A DNA stretch of 64,000 nt from Pedobacter cryoconitis (GCF_014200605.1 NZ_JACHCE010000005.1:310001-374000), one strand, 5' to 3'; shown: positions 1 to 9,302, counted from the stretch's first letter. The notes: generated from the letters alone by a model not told the origin. Translations and numbers: made by a program.

Positions 1-2
1 TG

Positions 3-278
3 ACCTGGACGCCAACAATTGCTCCTTCTGGTTTAACTTACTATAATTCTGATTATATTCCTCAGTGGAAAAATTCCCTACTGGTGGTTGCACTTAAAGG
101 TACAAGGTTGTTGCAACTGAAACTGGATGAAAGCGGTACTAAAATTACTGCTACAAAAGATTTTCTGCAAAACCAGTTTGGCAGATTAAGAGCAATCTGC
201 CAATCGCCTGATGGAAAAGTATATGTAGCAACCAGTAATGGAACAAATGATCAGATCATAGAAATCTCTGCCCGGTAA
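3..278 (+). CDS. PQQ-dependent sugar dehydrogenase, C-terminal part (5' end outside window)
   Basis: The reading frame is open from base 3 of the window, so the gene starts upstream. The visible ~91 residues contain WTPTIAPSGLTYY, then SLLVVALKGTRLLQL, a GRLRAI segment and SPDGKVYVATSNG, the final blades of the glucose/sorbosone dehydrogenase beta-propeller. Proteins of this family oxidise aldose sugars in the periplasm with PQQ as cofactor. The upstream half, with the catalytic His and the PQQ ligands, is not in the window, so the substrate cannot be judged. The gene is convergent with the next one; the two stop codons are only about one base apart. Confidence 0.8.
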   Translation, partial: TWTPTIAPSGLTYYNSDYIPQWKNSLLVVALKGTRLLQLKLDESGTKITATKDFLQNQFGRLRAICQSPDGKVYVATSNGTNDQIIEISAR

Positions 279-279
279 T

Positions 280-1638
280 TTATTCAGTTACTTTTTTAAT
301 CCATTCAATACATTCCTGAGGATCTACAATAGACCAGGAATGAGGATGTCTTGTACCGTCTAACCGATATCCTTTACCAATTGCAGGAATGAATTCGGCT
401 TTAGTATTTCCCTGTAACCTTAATAAATTGACCATAGCGGATAAACTTGCTGCATTCATATCAAAGTAATCACGGTTTCTTTCATTAATTGCCCATAGTA
501 TATCCGGATCAGAATATAATCTTATTGGAATATTGATCAGGTATCTGGCATTACCGCCATCTTTTTGTGTTCTTGAGAACATAGAGCGTTTAATATACTG
601 GTCGGGATATTGTTCTGGTGATCCCCCATATATTTTATCATAGAAATTGACAATAGATTTTGCTTCTCTTAATCCGTTCAATTTGGCTGGTGTTAAACCA
701 GATCTTCCTTCGTTCATTGACAAGTCTCTTTTTGCCGTATTATAAAGCTCTGTAATATCAACAGGCGGATCAACACCTAAAATAGCACAAGGTACGATTG
801 CTGTTTTATTGCTGTATTCTTTGGCCAGTTCAGCATATCTTAATGCAATCATCCCTCCGTTAGAGAAACCACTCAGCACAAATTTATCCTTAGGGGCGTT
901 ATATTTGATAATTAACTCTTTAAAAATAGTATTCAGGAAATTTAATGCTGATTTATCATCATCCATTCCCCGATCGTTGTTTATGGAAACTGCGACGACA
1001 AGAATATTATTCTGCGCTGCGAGCTGAATTAATTTCTTATTGCAGTTAATTACATTTTCAACTATTTCGCCTTGACTGGGTAATAGGACCAGTGTACTTT
1101 TAACTTCTCCTTCTGGTAATAAACTATAGTAGAAAAGTGGTTTTAAATCTCCTTCATTTACGTAAATTGCTGTACTGTCAATTAGTTGGGTTTTATTATT
1201 TTCAAGCCGGCCCAAATAAGGTTCATCCAAATTGAAAAAGCGGCCTTCTGAGAAGGTCCCATTCATCACGAGCCCTGTGGCAAAAGTTGTTTTGCCTTTT
1301 CCTTCTAAATTACCATTTACAAAATTTCCCTCAAGCGCATATGGGGTACCTGGAAATGTAAATTTTCCTTTGCCGTTCAGCTCACCTTTATGTAGAAAAC
1401 CAACATATTTTGCACTTTCTTTTTCTTGTGTATACCATGTTAATATTCCATAGCCCTCGGCAAAATGGTTTTTACATCCGCCTGTCCAGGTAATGCTAAT
1501 TCCTGGAGAATTATTATCGTCTAGAATGCGGCAGCCTGTTTGCAGGTCTTTGATATAGGATGGGCTTTTTTTCTGGGCAAATATTTTAAAAGAGGATAGG
1601 AACAGAAGCAGAAATAAGGATATTTTAAGGAATTTCAT
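280..1638 (-). CDS. Secreted MORN-repeat protein fused to an alpha/beta-hydrolase domain
   Basis: The 452-residue product begins with a signal peptide (charged start, Leu/Phe-rich core, cleavage near FAQ at residue 21). Residues ~58-135 hold about four MORN-like repeats (AEGYGILTW, LNGKGKFTF, LEGKGKTTF, MNGTFSEG). From ~180 an alpha/beta-hydrolase fold follows: STLVLLPSQG, then the nucleophile elbow GFSNGG with Ser259, a candidate Asp in YSDPDILW and a candidate His in GTRHPHSWS, so a Ser-Asp-His triad appears complete. I infer an exported esterase or peptidase-like hydrolase whose MORN region sits at a membrane or binds a partner. Substrate unknown. The gene stands alone. Confidence 0.7.
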   Translation of the reverse strand: MKFLKISLFLLLFLSSFKIFAQKKSPSYIKDLQTGCRILDDNNSPGISITWTGGCKNHFAEGYGILTWYTQEKESAKYVGFLHKGELNGKGKFTFPGTPYALEGNFVNGNLEGKGKTTFATGLVMNGTFSEGRFFNLDEPYLGRLENNKTQLIDSTAIYVNEGDLKPLFYYSLLPEGEVKSTLVLLPSQGEIVENVINCNKKLIQLAAQNNILVVAVSINNDRGMDDDKSALNFLNTIFKELIIKYNAPKDKFVLSGFSNGGMIALRYAELAKEYSNKTAIVPCAILGVDPPVDITELYNTAKRDLSMNEGRSGLTPAKLNGLREAKSIVNFYDKIYGGSPEQYPDQYIKRSMFSRTQKDGGNARYLINIPIRLYSDPDILWAINERNRDYFDMNAASLSAMVNLLRLQGNTKAEFIPAIGKGYRLDGTRHPHSWSIVDPQECIEWIKKVTE

Positions 1639-1762
1639 TTAAAATGTTTAGGAGAATACAAATGATTGCAGAATTTATTATTATAAATAGTTTCCATAAC
1701 AATTGTACGAAATTGTCTCAAACAAATCAGTGTAATAAAAAATATTAATAAATCATTAATAT

Positions 1763-1793
1763 TTTGCCGGGGCTGTTTTTATCTATAATTTAG
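1763..1793 (+). promoter_or_regulatory. Candidate housekeeping promoter of the CoA-transferase pair
   Basis: TTTG (1763-1766), a 19-base spacer and TAATTTAG (1786-1793) match the Bacteroidota sigma consensus TTTG-N19-TAnnTTTG with one mismatch in the -7 box. Transcription would start about 10 bases before the ATG at 1810, giving a very short leader. Confidence 0.5.
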
Positions 1794-1809
1794 CGATCAA
1801 ACCAAATAT

Positions 1810-2511
1810 ATGATCAATAAGAGAGTAGCGGATGCCGATGAAGCAATACGCGATATTATAGACGGACAAACGATTATGCTTGGTGGTTTCGGATTGTGCG
1901 GCATACCTGAAAAATGTATTGCTGCATTAGTAAAGAAAGGCGTGAAGGAACTAACCTGTATTTCTAATAATGCAGGCGTAGATGATTTCGGAATTGGCCT
2001 GTTACTGAAAACCCGCCAGGTAAAGAAAATGGTTTCTTCTTATGTAGGGGAGAATGCGGAATTTGAACGCCAGTTACTGAGCGGAGAATTAGAAGTGGAA
2101 TTGATCCCTCAGGGTACATTAGCTACACGCTGCATGGCAGCTGGTTATGGGATGCCAGTGATTTATACACCTGCTGGTGTAGGGACTGAAGTAGCCGAAG
2201 GCAAAGAAGTCAGAAACTTTAATGGAAAAGATTACCTGATGGAATATGCTTTTGATGCAGATTTTGCCATTGTAAAAGCATGGAAAGGTGATACTGCCGG
2301 AAACCTGGTTTTTCGTTCTACAAGCCGTAATTTTAACCCGGTAATGGCTATGGCAGGAAAAATTACCATTGCTGAAGTAGAAGAGCTTGTAGAGCCCGGA
2401 GAACTTGATCCGGATCATATCCATACCCCGGGTGTTTATGTACACCGTATTTTCCAGGGTTCAGACTACGAAAAAAGAATAGAGCAGCGCACAGTCAGAC
2501 CGCGTAATTAA
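1810..2511 (+). CDS. scoA: 3-oxoacid CoA-transferase, subunit A
   Basis: The 233-residue protein is full length for the alpha subunit of family I CoA-transferases. It carries the LGGFGLCGIPE signature near residues 24-34, the NNAGVDDFGIG region, GTEVAEGKE and FNPVMAMAGKITI. It should form a heteromer with the next gene and move CoA between succinyl-CoA (or acetyl-CoA) and acetoacetate, in ketone-body or short-chain acid metabolism. The B subunit starts 15 bases after the stop, so the pair is one operon. The succinyl-CoA:acetoacetate type is favoured by similarity. The preferred donor cannot be read from sequence. Confidence 0.9.
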   Translation: MINKRVADADEAIRDIIDGQTIMLGGFGLCGIPEKCIAALVKKGVKELTCISNNAGVDDFGIGLLLKTRQVKKMVSSYVGENAEFERQLLSGELEVELIPQGTLATRCMAAGYGMPVIYTPAGVGTEVAEGKEVRNFNGKDYLMEYAFDADFAIVKAWKGDTAGNLVFRSTSRNFNPVMAMAGKITIAEVEELVEPGELDPDHIHTPGVYVHRIFQGSDYEKRIEQRTVRPRN

Positions 2512-2526
2512 CCAATCAAATATTTT

Positions 2527-3186
2527 ATGTTAGATAAGAACGGAATTGCGAGACGTATCGCTAAAGAAATAAAAGACGGTTACTATGTGAATTTGGGAAT
2601 TGGTATTCCTACACTGGTTGCAAATTATATACCTGATGGAGTAAATGTTGTTTTGCAATCAGAAAATGGCCTGCTGGGCATGGGGCCTTTCCCTTTTGAA
2701 GGAGAAGAAGATCCTGATATGATTAATGCGGGAAAACAAACGATTACTACATTACCGGGTTCATCTATCTTTGATTCGGCAATGAGTTTTGGGATGATCA
2801 GAAGTCAGAAAATTGACCTGACTATTCTGGGCGCTATGGAGGTTTCTGAGAATGGTGATATTGCCAACTGGAAAATCCCTGGAAAGATGGTCAAAGGAAT
2901 GGGAGGTGCAATGGATTTAGTCGCTTCGGCTAAAAATATCATTGTGGCTATGCAGCATATCAATAAAGCCGGTGAAAGTAAACTATTGCCAAAATGCAGT
3001 TTGCCACTGACAGGCGTAAATTGTATCAGAAAGGTAGTTACAGAATTAGCAGTGCTGGATATTTTACCAGAAGGTGGTTTCAGGTTAATTGAAAGGGCAC
3101 CGGGGGTGAGTGTTGATTTTATAAAACAATCTACCTCAGGAAAGTTATTCGCTGAGGCAGATGTTAAAGAAATGGATTTAAACTGA
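2527..3186 (+). CDS. scoB: 3-oxoacid CoA-transferase, subunit B
   Basis: The 219-residue protein has the beta-subunit signature LQSENGLLG. Glu46 in SENG is the catalytic glutamate that forms the covalent CoA thioester in this family. The glycine-rich NLGIGIPTLV segment and GMGGAMDLV also fit. It completes the enzyme begun by the preceding gene. Its last 9 bases overlap the 3' end of the convergent uridine kinase gene, so there is no room for a separate terminator between them. Confidence 0.9.
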   Translation: MLDKNGIARRIAKEIKDGYYVNLGIGIPTLVANYIPDGVNVVLQSENGLLGMGPFPFEGEEDPDMINAGKQTITTLPGSSIFDSAMSFGMIRSQKIDLTILGAMEVSENGDIANWKIPGKMVKGMGGAMDLVASAKNIIVAMQHINKAGESKLLPKCSLPLTGVNCIRKVVTELAVLDILPEGGFRLIERAPGVSVDFIKQSTSGKLFAEADVKEMDLN

Positions 3187-3822
3187 TTTGAGTACAGTTT
3201 CTTTCAATTCGTCTGATATCTCTTTAGAAGTGGCAATAATATCTTCTGCCACATGTTTATTGTTAATGATGATTTTCTGACAAGATTCCTTATAAGGAAG
3301 CAGAAATTGTTTGTAAGCAGGCATAACGTGGTTAACCCATTGGTACATAATCATATCACGGGTATAACCACGTTCTATCTCATCTCTTGAGATTCTGCGG
3401 TTAAGTGTGATTTCTTCATCTGCATCCATGAATATTTTCAGGTCGAATAATTGAGATAATTCAGGGTAATGGAATACAAACAGCCCTTCTACAATTATAA
3501 TCGGTGCACTGGTGATGTTCATCAGACGTGCACTTTCCTCATTAATATTAAAAGTATACTCTTTTCTTGAAATTGACTGACCATCAATAAGCAATTTTAA
3601 GTCTTCCAATAATTTGGCGTCATCTATTCCCTCCGGCAGGTCAAAATTGACCCATCCGTTATCATCTACCTTTTGTTCACCTATTGGTTTGTAATAATCA
3701 TCCTGGGAGATTAAACATACTTCTTCTGTACTGAAATGGTGGAGAAAACATTTTAAAAAGAATGTTTTTCCTGAACCACTACCTCCGGCAACACCTATTA
3801 TATAGGGTTTGTTATTGTTCAT
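3178..3822 (-). CDS. udk: Uridine kinase / P-loop nucleoside kinase
   Basis: This phosphorylates uridine (and probably cytidine) in pyrimidine salvage. The P-loop GVAGGSGSGKT is at the N terminus, followed by SQDDYYKP with the substrate-binding Asp, and IIVEGLFVFH. The length, 214 residues, is normal for the family. I chose the ATG at 3822. A GTG four codons upstream is possible. The ATG lies inside the end of the upstream LysM gene (overlap 11 bases), so the two are likely translationally coupled although their functions look unrelated. Confidence 0.88.
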   Translation of the reverse strand: MNNNKPYIIGVAGGSGSGKTFFLKCFLHHFSTEEVCLISQDDYYKPIGEQKVDDNGWVNFDLPEGIDDAKLLEDLKLLIDGQSISRKEYTFNINEESARLMNITSAPIIIVEGLFVFHYPELSQLFDLKIFMDADEEITLNRRISRDEIERGYTRDMIMYQWVNHVMPAYKQFLLPYKESCQKIIINNKHVAEDIIATSKEISDELKETVLKSV

Positions 3823-5077
3823 TCGCTTGTCCACTGTACGTTAAATTGCACAAAAACCTTTTATCCAATGCGCCCAATGCATCGGCTACCGCTTTTGTGA
3901 CTACAATAATAACATCTTTTGTGGACTCATTCTCAGTAAATTTACCAACAACCTTCGCAAAAGTAGATCTGTTGCTCATTGGATTGGTGATTTTCATGAT
4001 GGTTCCGATAGGTGCAGTGCGGTGAAGTACCAGCATTTTTGAAGGGTCAAGATCCTTATCTGTGATCCATACTCCAGCACCTTTTTCATCCATCTGACTT
4101 AGCCCATAACGGCTTGCCGGAAGTCTTAATGAAGGGTTTTTAACAGATTCTATAGTGTCTGCCTCTTTAGTGTCTTCATTGTTATTTCGCTGATTTTTAA
4201 CAGGATACTGCCCGTTGATCAGCAATTTCTGGCCGATGTAAAGGGAGTTGGTTGTTAAATTATTTTTTGCCTTTAACTGATCAAGTGTCAGGTTGTATTT
4301 TGTAGCAATGGAGTACATGGTTTCATTAGAAGAAACGGTGTGTTCCAGAAATTGATTCTTGTCAGAATTGCCCTGAACCGCAGGGGCAGCAGGTTCAGAT
4401 TTAACAACCTGATTTTCTGATTTTTTTACAATTTCAGGTTTTTTCTCCACAACTGGCTGAGGTGCCGGATGTGCAGGTACCGCTTGAACCGGAGCTGTTT
4501 GTACAGTTGCTTTTTGCAGTGGGGTTGAAGAAGTCGTTTCATCCCCGGCTTTTACAGGCATTTTAAGAACCTGTCCAATTTTAAGGTTAATAGATTTCAG
4601 CTCATTAATCCGCTTAATGTCTGCTACTGTTGTACCATATTGTCTGGCCAGCATCATTAAATTCTCTTTTGGCTGAACAGCATGTTCAGTAAATTCCGAA
4701 TTTCCCTGATCAGCAGCAGATGTGGATTCAACTGGTTTATTGATTACCCCTGTTTGTTTAACAGGTTCTGCATGTTTTGTTACTGCTGTTTTTGCAGTTA
4801 CTGTTGCGGCTGGTCCTGAAAAAGGAATGTTTGTAGGTACTTTAACTAAAACTCCTATAGACAGGAATTTGTTCTCATTATAGGCGATGATTTCTTTTGG
4901 GCTGACATTATACCTTCTGCCTAAAGAATAATAAGTATCCTTTGCTACAACCTGGTGTAAAATAAGTTTTTTGCCATTTAGATTCTCAACTCCTATAGAA
5001 TCTCTTAGATTATCTGCCTTTACTGCTGATAAATTCAGGAAAAGGCCAAATAATAACGGTATATAATATTTTTGCAT
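3812..5077 (-). CDS. Secreted protein with three LysM domains and an RlpA-like C terminus
   Basis: The 421-residue product has a signal peptide (cleavage near AVKA, residue 21). Three LysM modules follow: residues ~35-85 (VVAKDTYYSLGRRYNVSPKE), ~135-180 (AVQPKENLMMLARQYGTT) and ~245-290 (HTVSSNETMYSIATKYNLT). They are joined by Ala/Pro/Val/Lys-rich linkers. The C terminus (from ASRYGL, ~315) with GVWITDKD and NRSTFAKVVGKF resembles the double-psi beta-barrel of RlpA-like proteins. LysM binds peptidoglycan glycan strands, so a cell-wall role in the periplasm is likely. I cannot tell whether the barrel domain is catalytic. Confidence 0.75.
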   Translation of the reverse strand: MQKYYIPLLFGLFLNLSAVKADNLRDSIGVENLNGKKLILHQVVAKDTYYSLGRRYNVSPKEIIAYNENKFLSIGVLVKVPTNIPFSGPAATVTAKTAVTKHAEPVKQTGVINKPVESTSAADQGNSEFTEHAVQPKENLMMLARQYGTTVADIKRINELKSINLKIGQVLKMPVKAGDETTSSTPLQKATVQTAPVQAVPAHPAPQPVVEKKPEIVKKSENQVVKSEPAAPAVQGNSDKNQFLEHTVSSNETMYSIATKYNLTLDQLKAKNNLTTNSLYIGQKLLINGQYPVKNQRNNNEDTKEADTIESVKNPSLRLPASRYGLSQMDEKGAGVWITDKDLDPSKMLVLHRTAPIGTIMKITNPMSNRSTFAKVVGKFTENESTKDVIIVVTKAVADALGALDKRFLCNLTYSGQANEQ

Positions 5078-5261
5078 TAACGTTCTTGTGAATGATTAAT
5101 TAGGCAATTATACGAATAATATATAAGAGCCTCAATTCTGAATATTAAACGACAATTATATGTCTCTATTGTATCATATCATTTTTTTTCAAAACCATTT
5201 GAGGTGTCTGATTGTTGATTTAGTATAGATTAACAACCCACAAATTAAAGAAAAATACATT

Positions 5262-5741
5262 ATGGACGCAAAAGAAATTAGTTTGAGTGAGAAACAAGTA
5301 AAACCAGTCGTTGACCTGTTGAATGATTATCTTGCCAACTATCATATTCATTATCAAAAATTAAGAGGATGTCACTGGAATATTAAAGGACAGAATTTTT
5401 TTACTTTACATCTTAAGTTCGAGGAATTATATACTAACGCACAACTGACTATTGATGAAATAGCTGAACGTGTTTTAACTTTAGGAAAACCACCACACAG
5501 CCGTTTTGAAGACTATATTAAAGAGTCAGGTATTAAAGAAATTAATACTATAGGTCTGCAGGATCTGGCAATGGTTGATGCTATATTAGAAGATATGGCC
5601 CACTTAATCCAGTTAGAGCGTGAGTTATTAGATGCTACTTCGGCGGCTGGCGATGATGGTACGAATGATATGGTTAACCGTTTCATGCAGTTCAAGGAGA
5701 AAACTACCTGGATGTTACGCTCATTTGCCGGTAAAAAATAA
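5262..5741 (+). CDS. dps: Dps-family DNA-protecting ferritin-like protein
   Basis: The 159-residue protein has the Dps core pattern: RGCHWNIKG (His38), FFTLHLKFEELY (His50) and TIDEIAERVLTLG (Asp65, Glu69), the inter-subunit ferroxidase ligands of the family. Dps assembles into dodecamers that oxidise Fe(II) with hydrogen peroxide and store the iron, often binding DNA. The N terminus is short and only weakly basic, so DNA binding is uncertain. It is monocistronic, with its own terminator hairpin directly downstream. Confidence 0.9.
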   Translation: MDAKEISLSEKQVKPVVDLLNDYLANYHIHYQKLRGCHWNIKGQNFFTLHLKFEELYTNAQLTIDEIAERVLTLGKPPHSRFEDYIKESGIKEINTIGLQDLAMVDAILEDMAHLIQLERELLDATSAAGDDGTNDMVNRFMQFKEKTTWMLRSFAGKK

Positions 5742-5771
5742 TAGGGCATAAGCTCTTCATAATTATAATGT

Positions 5772-5796
5772 AAAACCATGTGAAAGCATGGTTTTT
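5772..5796 (+). terminator. Rho-independent terminator of dps
   Basis: A 9-bp perfect stem (AAAACCATG / CATGGTTTT, loop TGAAAG) is followed by a T-rich run, 30 bases after the dps stop codon. Confidence 0.75.
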
Positions 5797-5846
5797 TCTG
5801 TTTTAATGGGACATACAAATCAGAAAACTTAATACCTTTGATTTCG

Positions 5847-7661
5847 ATGGGATATAAAAACTTAGCCGAATGTGTGGCTGATTTAGAAAAACATGGTCAT
5901 TTACTCCGTATCAAAGAAGAGGTAGATCCTTATTTAGAGATGGCGGCTATACACCTGCGGGTTTATGAGGAAAAAGGCCCTGCATTATTTTTTGAGAAAA
6001 TCAAGGGCAGTCCGTTTCCGGCAGTTTCCAATCTGTTTGGGACTTTGGAAAGATCTAAATTTATGTTTCGTGATAGCTTGCCTAAGGTAAGTCAGCTGGT
6101 GGATCTGCGCTCTGATCCTATGAAGGCACTTAAAAATCCTTTTAAATTTGCTGGTGCTGGTTTGACTGCCTTATCGGCATTGCCCATGCAGCAGCACTTA
6201 TTTAAATCCGTATTTAAGAAAACAACAATCAGCCAGCTTCCTCAGATTGTAAACTGGCCAATGGACGGCGGGCCATTTATAACTATGCCGCAGGTCTATA
6301 CCGAAGATGTAAATAAACCGGGTATACTCAATGCTAACCTGGGTATGTATCGTATTCAGCTTGCAGGGAATGATTATATAAAAGATAAAGAAATCGGATT
6401 GCATTATCAGATTCACAGGGGAATAGGAGTGCATCAGTCAAAAGCAAATGCAAAAGGGGTACCATTAAAAGTAAGTATTTTTGTGGGTGGCCCACCTTCG
6501 CATCCGCTTGCTGCGGTAATGCCTTTGCCAGAAGGTTTGTCTGAAATGACTTTTGCAGGTGCATTAGGTAACCGGCGGTTCCGTTATTTTTATGATGATG
6601 AAGGATTTTGCCTTTCGGCTGATGCTGATTTTATCATTACCGGAACGGTATATCCGCAAGAAACTAAACCAGAAGGGCCATTTGGTGATCATTTAGGTTA
6701 TTATAGCCTGACCCACCTTTTCCCTTTAATGAAAGTGCATCATGTATATCATAAGGAAGATGCAATCTGGTCATTTACTGTTGTGGGGCGTCCGCCTCAG
6801 GAAGATACTAGTTTTGGGGCATTAATTCATGAAATTGCCGGATCGGCTCTCCCACAGGAAATTCATGGTTTAAAAGAAGTAAATGCTGTAGATGCTGCTG
6901 GTGTACATCCTTTATTATTTGCTATAGGAAGTGAACGGTATACCCCGTTTCTTAATGAACGCAGACCGCAGGAGATTCTGACTATTGCGAACCATATTTT
7001 AGGAAAGAATCAGCTGAGTCTGGCTAAGTATGTTTTTATAGCGGCACGTGAAGATAATGAAGATTTAGATACGCATGATATTGAAGTTTTCTTAACGCAT
7101 ATATTATCACGTATAGATCTAAAGAGAGATCTTCATTTTCATACAGAAACAACAATTGATACACTCGATTATAGTGGGGGTGGATTGAATAGTGGTTCTA
7201 AAGTAGTACTGGCTGCTGCGGGTGATGTCAAAAGGGTATTGTCAAAAGAGTTGCCGGCGAATTTTAATTTGCCTGTTCCTTTTGGAGACTATCATTTTGT
7301 GATGCCGGGTGTGCTTGCAGTTAAGACTGGTGTTTATACCACTCCTGAAGAGGCGGCAGGTTCTATAGCAGAATTGAACCTTTCTTTGATCAAACAGGAG
7401 CTTAATGGCCTGGCTTTAATTGTGCTGTGTGATGATGCAGCATTTACGGCTGATAGTATTAATAACTTTGTTTGGGTAACCTTTACAAGAAGCAACCCGG
7501 CTGCAGATATTCATGGGGTAGGAGAGTTTATTAAAGATAAACACTGGGGTTGTACAGGTCCATTGATTATTGATGCAAGGAAGAAACCGCATCATGCACC
7601 GGAGTTGATCAAAGATGAGCTTGTTGAAGCTAATATTGATAGATTTAGACTCAATATTTAA
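5847..7661 (+). CDS. UbiD-family decarboxylase
   Basis: The ~604-residue protein is a UbiD-type prenylated-FMN decarboxylase: LRIKEEVDPYLEMAAI at the N terminus, ALFFEKIKG, QIHRGIGVHQ, VGGPPSHPLA and the acidic EGPFGDHLGYY segment of the active site. Family members decarboxylate aromatic or unsaturated acids, classically in ubiquinone or menaquinone synthesis. Annotation pipelines often call this clade menaquinone biosynthesis decarboxylase, but nothing nearby confirms that. No UbiX (flavin prenyltransferase) gene is in the window. I prefer the ATG at 5847 to an in-frame TTG at 5838, because the TTG lies within a TACCTTTG box (5833-5840) that matches the -7 promoter consensus. Confidence 0.85.
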   Translation: MGYKNLAECVADLEKHGHLLRIKEEVDPYLEMAAIHLRVYEEKGPALFFEKIKGSPFPAVSNLFGTLERSKFMFRDSLPKVSQLVDLRSDPMKALKNPFKFAGAGLTALSALPMQQHLFKSVFKKTTISQLPQIVNWPMDGGPFITMPQVYTEDVNKPGILNANLGMYRIQLAGNDYIKDKEIGLHYQIHRGIGVHQSKANAKGVPLKVSIFVGGPPSHPLAAVMPLPEGLSEMTFAGALGNRRFRYFYDDEGFCLSADADFIITGTVYPQETKPEGPFGDHLGYYSLTHLFPLMKVHHVYHKEDAIWSFTVVGRPPQEDTSFGALIHEIAGSALPQEIHGLKEVNAVDAAGVHPLLFAIGSERYTPFLNERRPQEILTIANHILGKNQLSLAKYVFIAAREDNEDLDTHDIEVFLTHILSRIDLKRDLHFHTETTIDTLDYSGGGLNSGSKVVLAAAGDVKRVLSKELPANFNLPVPFGDYHFVMPGVLAVKTGVYTTPEEAAGSIAELNLSLIKQELNGLALIVLCDDAAFTADSINNFVWVTFTRSNPAADIHGVGEFIKDKHWGCTGPLIIDARKKPHHAPELIKDELVEANIDRFRLNI

Positions 7662-7670
7662 ATCATACGT

Positions 7671-7735
7671 ATATATAAGGTATAAAAAAAGCCCTTGCTG
7701 AAAATCAGCAAGGGCTTTTTTTATACCTTATATAT
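7671..7735. terminator. Bidirectional terminator, 31-bp perfect inverted repeat
   Basis: Two 31-base arms (7671-7701 and 7705-7735) are perfectly complementary around a 3-base loop. The GC core GCCCTTGCTGA is flanked by A7/T7 tracts, so it can end transcripts of the UbiD gene (+) and of the convergent FadL-like gene (-). Confidence 0.9.
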
Positions 7736-7738
7736 AGG

Positions 7739-9280
7739 TTAGAATCTTACACCAACAGTCATGAATACATTATTCCTTGCCACTTTTGTTGTCGCCAATG
7801 GCTCAGAACCATTGTCAAGATAATAAGGATTAAAGAAGTTAGTAGTTTCAAGGCGCTGATAAGCTAAATCAACATAGTATTGATTGATTCTATAGCCAAT
7901 ACCGCCTGAATAAGACTTGATTGCTGACATATTGCCCGCATCAACTTTATAAGGTGTACCATTATAACCATAACCAGCTCTTAAGCTAAAAGCATCAATT
8001 TTATATTCTCCACCAACTCTGAAATTAAAAGCACTTCCATAGTTCTGTTTGATATAGTCATTGTTCTCTGTAATCGCATCTCTGTAACCATCGCTTTGCG
8101 AAAGTTTGGTAGAAGCATAATCAATATAGTCAACGTCAGCTGTTAATAAAGCATTTTGACCAAGGATAACGCTTGCACCTACAGTAGCTTTGTAAGGAGT
8201 TCTGACATTATAGTTGAAATTAGTATTCAGATAGTCACTTTGGAAAGTTCTTGGATTAGTCCCTGTGAAACGGGTGTCAAGAATTTCAGATCTTTCTACT
8301 TCCATGTGCATCCATGTTGGTGCCTGGAAAGTAGCCCCGATTCTAACTTCGTTTATAGGTTTGTAAATCAATCCTAATCTTCCTGTTATACCAGCACCAT
8401 TAGTTCTGGTGCTAACTGCATTAACCAGGCTATACTGATTACCAACAAAAGGATTTGTATGGTTTAGTGTATCTGGTGAAGCATCATTTGAAGGGTTCTT
8501 GATAATAGTTCCTGATTCATTATAAACAGAATTTGATTCATAATGTACATTTACAAAGCCAATGCTTGCACCTAAATATAGGTTGTTTGAAATATTCATT
8601 GCACCTGAGAAGTTAAACTCAGAAGTAGATCCTCTGCGAACTTCGTTTGAACTCTGGGTATTGTTTGTGCTTGAAGTAGCTGGCAGATACTGATCAGTTG
8701 TTCCTAACTTTCTATCAATTAAAAAGCTGTTAAAAGCTGTGTTTTCAATTGTATTTCCAAGGTTGTTCGCTGTATATCCGTTAGCACGCTGAGCCCAGTC
8801 ATTTGCAATAGAGCTTTGTGAGTTGCGGCCAGAGTAGTTATTCTCTACACTGAAATCATTATTTCTATTGTAACCCAAGCCCCAGACAAAACTAAGTACG
8901 CCTTTATTCAGGTTAGAACCTTTTGGCCTGATCACAGGATTATACCATACTACAGCAGCCTGATTTAAATTTAACTTATTTTTATCTGTTTTTGTGTTCT
9001 GACCCAGGTAATTTGAATTTGCCTGGATATTATTAAACTCAGGAGTGATACTGAATTCGGAACGGGTAAACATTCCAAGTCCTGCCGGGTTTCCTCCAAT
9101 AGAACTGATATCTCCACCTAAACTAGTCTGTGCGTTTCCTAAACCTTTAAAACGTGCTGAACTTCCGTAGTCGGTTCGGGAAAACCTTAAAACATCGTTC
9201 GCATAAATGCCATTTTGGGCATAGATATTACCCGTAGTACCTACTATAGCTACTACAAGGAGTTGTATAATTTTTTTCAT
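7739..9280 (-). CDS. OmpP1/FadL/TodX-family outer membrane protein
   Basis: The 513-residue product has a signal peptide (cleavage near YAQ, residue 22). The N-terminal signature of the Bacteroidota OmpP1/FadL group follows: SRTDYGSSARFKGLGNAQTS and GGDISSIGGNPAGLG. The rest alternates aromatic and polar residues as in a beta-barrel, and the protein ends in an aromatic residue (VGVRF), as outer membrane barrels do. FadL-type channels import long-chain fatty acids or other hydrophobic compounds. The substrate here is unknown. It is the last gene before the strong bidirectional terminator. Confidence 0.85.
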   Translation of the reverse strand: MKKIIQLLVVAIVGTTGNIYAQNGIYANDVLRFSRTDYGSSARFKGLGNAQTSLGGDISSIGGNPAGLGMFTRSEFSITPEFNNIQANSNYLGQNTKTDKNKLNLNQAAVVWYNPVIRPKGSNLNKGVLSFVWGLGYNRNNDFSVENNYSGRNSQSSIANDWAQRANGYTANNLGNTIENTAFNSFLIDRKLGTTDQYLPATSSTNNTQSSNEVRRGSTSEFNFSGAMNISNNLYLGASIGFVNVHYESNSVYNESGTIIKNPSNDASPDTLNHTNPFVGNQYSLVNAVSTRTNGAGITGRLGLIYKPINEVRIGATFQAPTWMHMEVERSEILDTRFTGTNPRTFQSDYLNTNFNYNVRTPYKATVGASVILGQNALLTADVDYIDYASTKLSQSDGYRDAITENNDYIKQNYGSAFNFRVGGEYKIDAFSLRAGYGYNGTPYKVDAGNMSAIKSYSGGIGYRINQYYVDLAYQRLETTNFFNPYYLDNGSEPLATTKVARNNVFMTVGVRF

Positions 9281-9302
9281 CTAGATATTAAATACATAAA
9301 AG

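Noticed and set aside
7661..7740. Long perfect inverted repeat as a mobile element end
   Set aside because: It sits between two convergent stops with A/T tracts flanking a GC core, so it is a bidirectional terminator.
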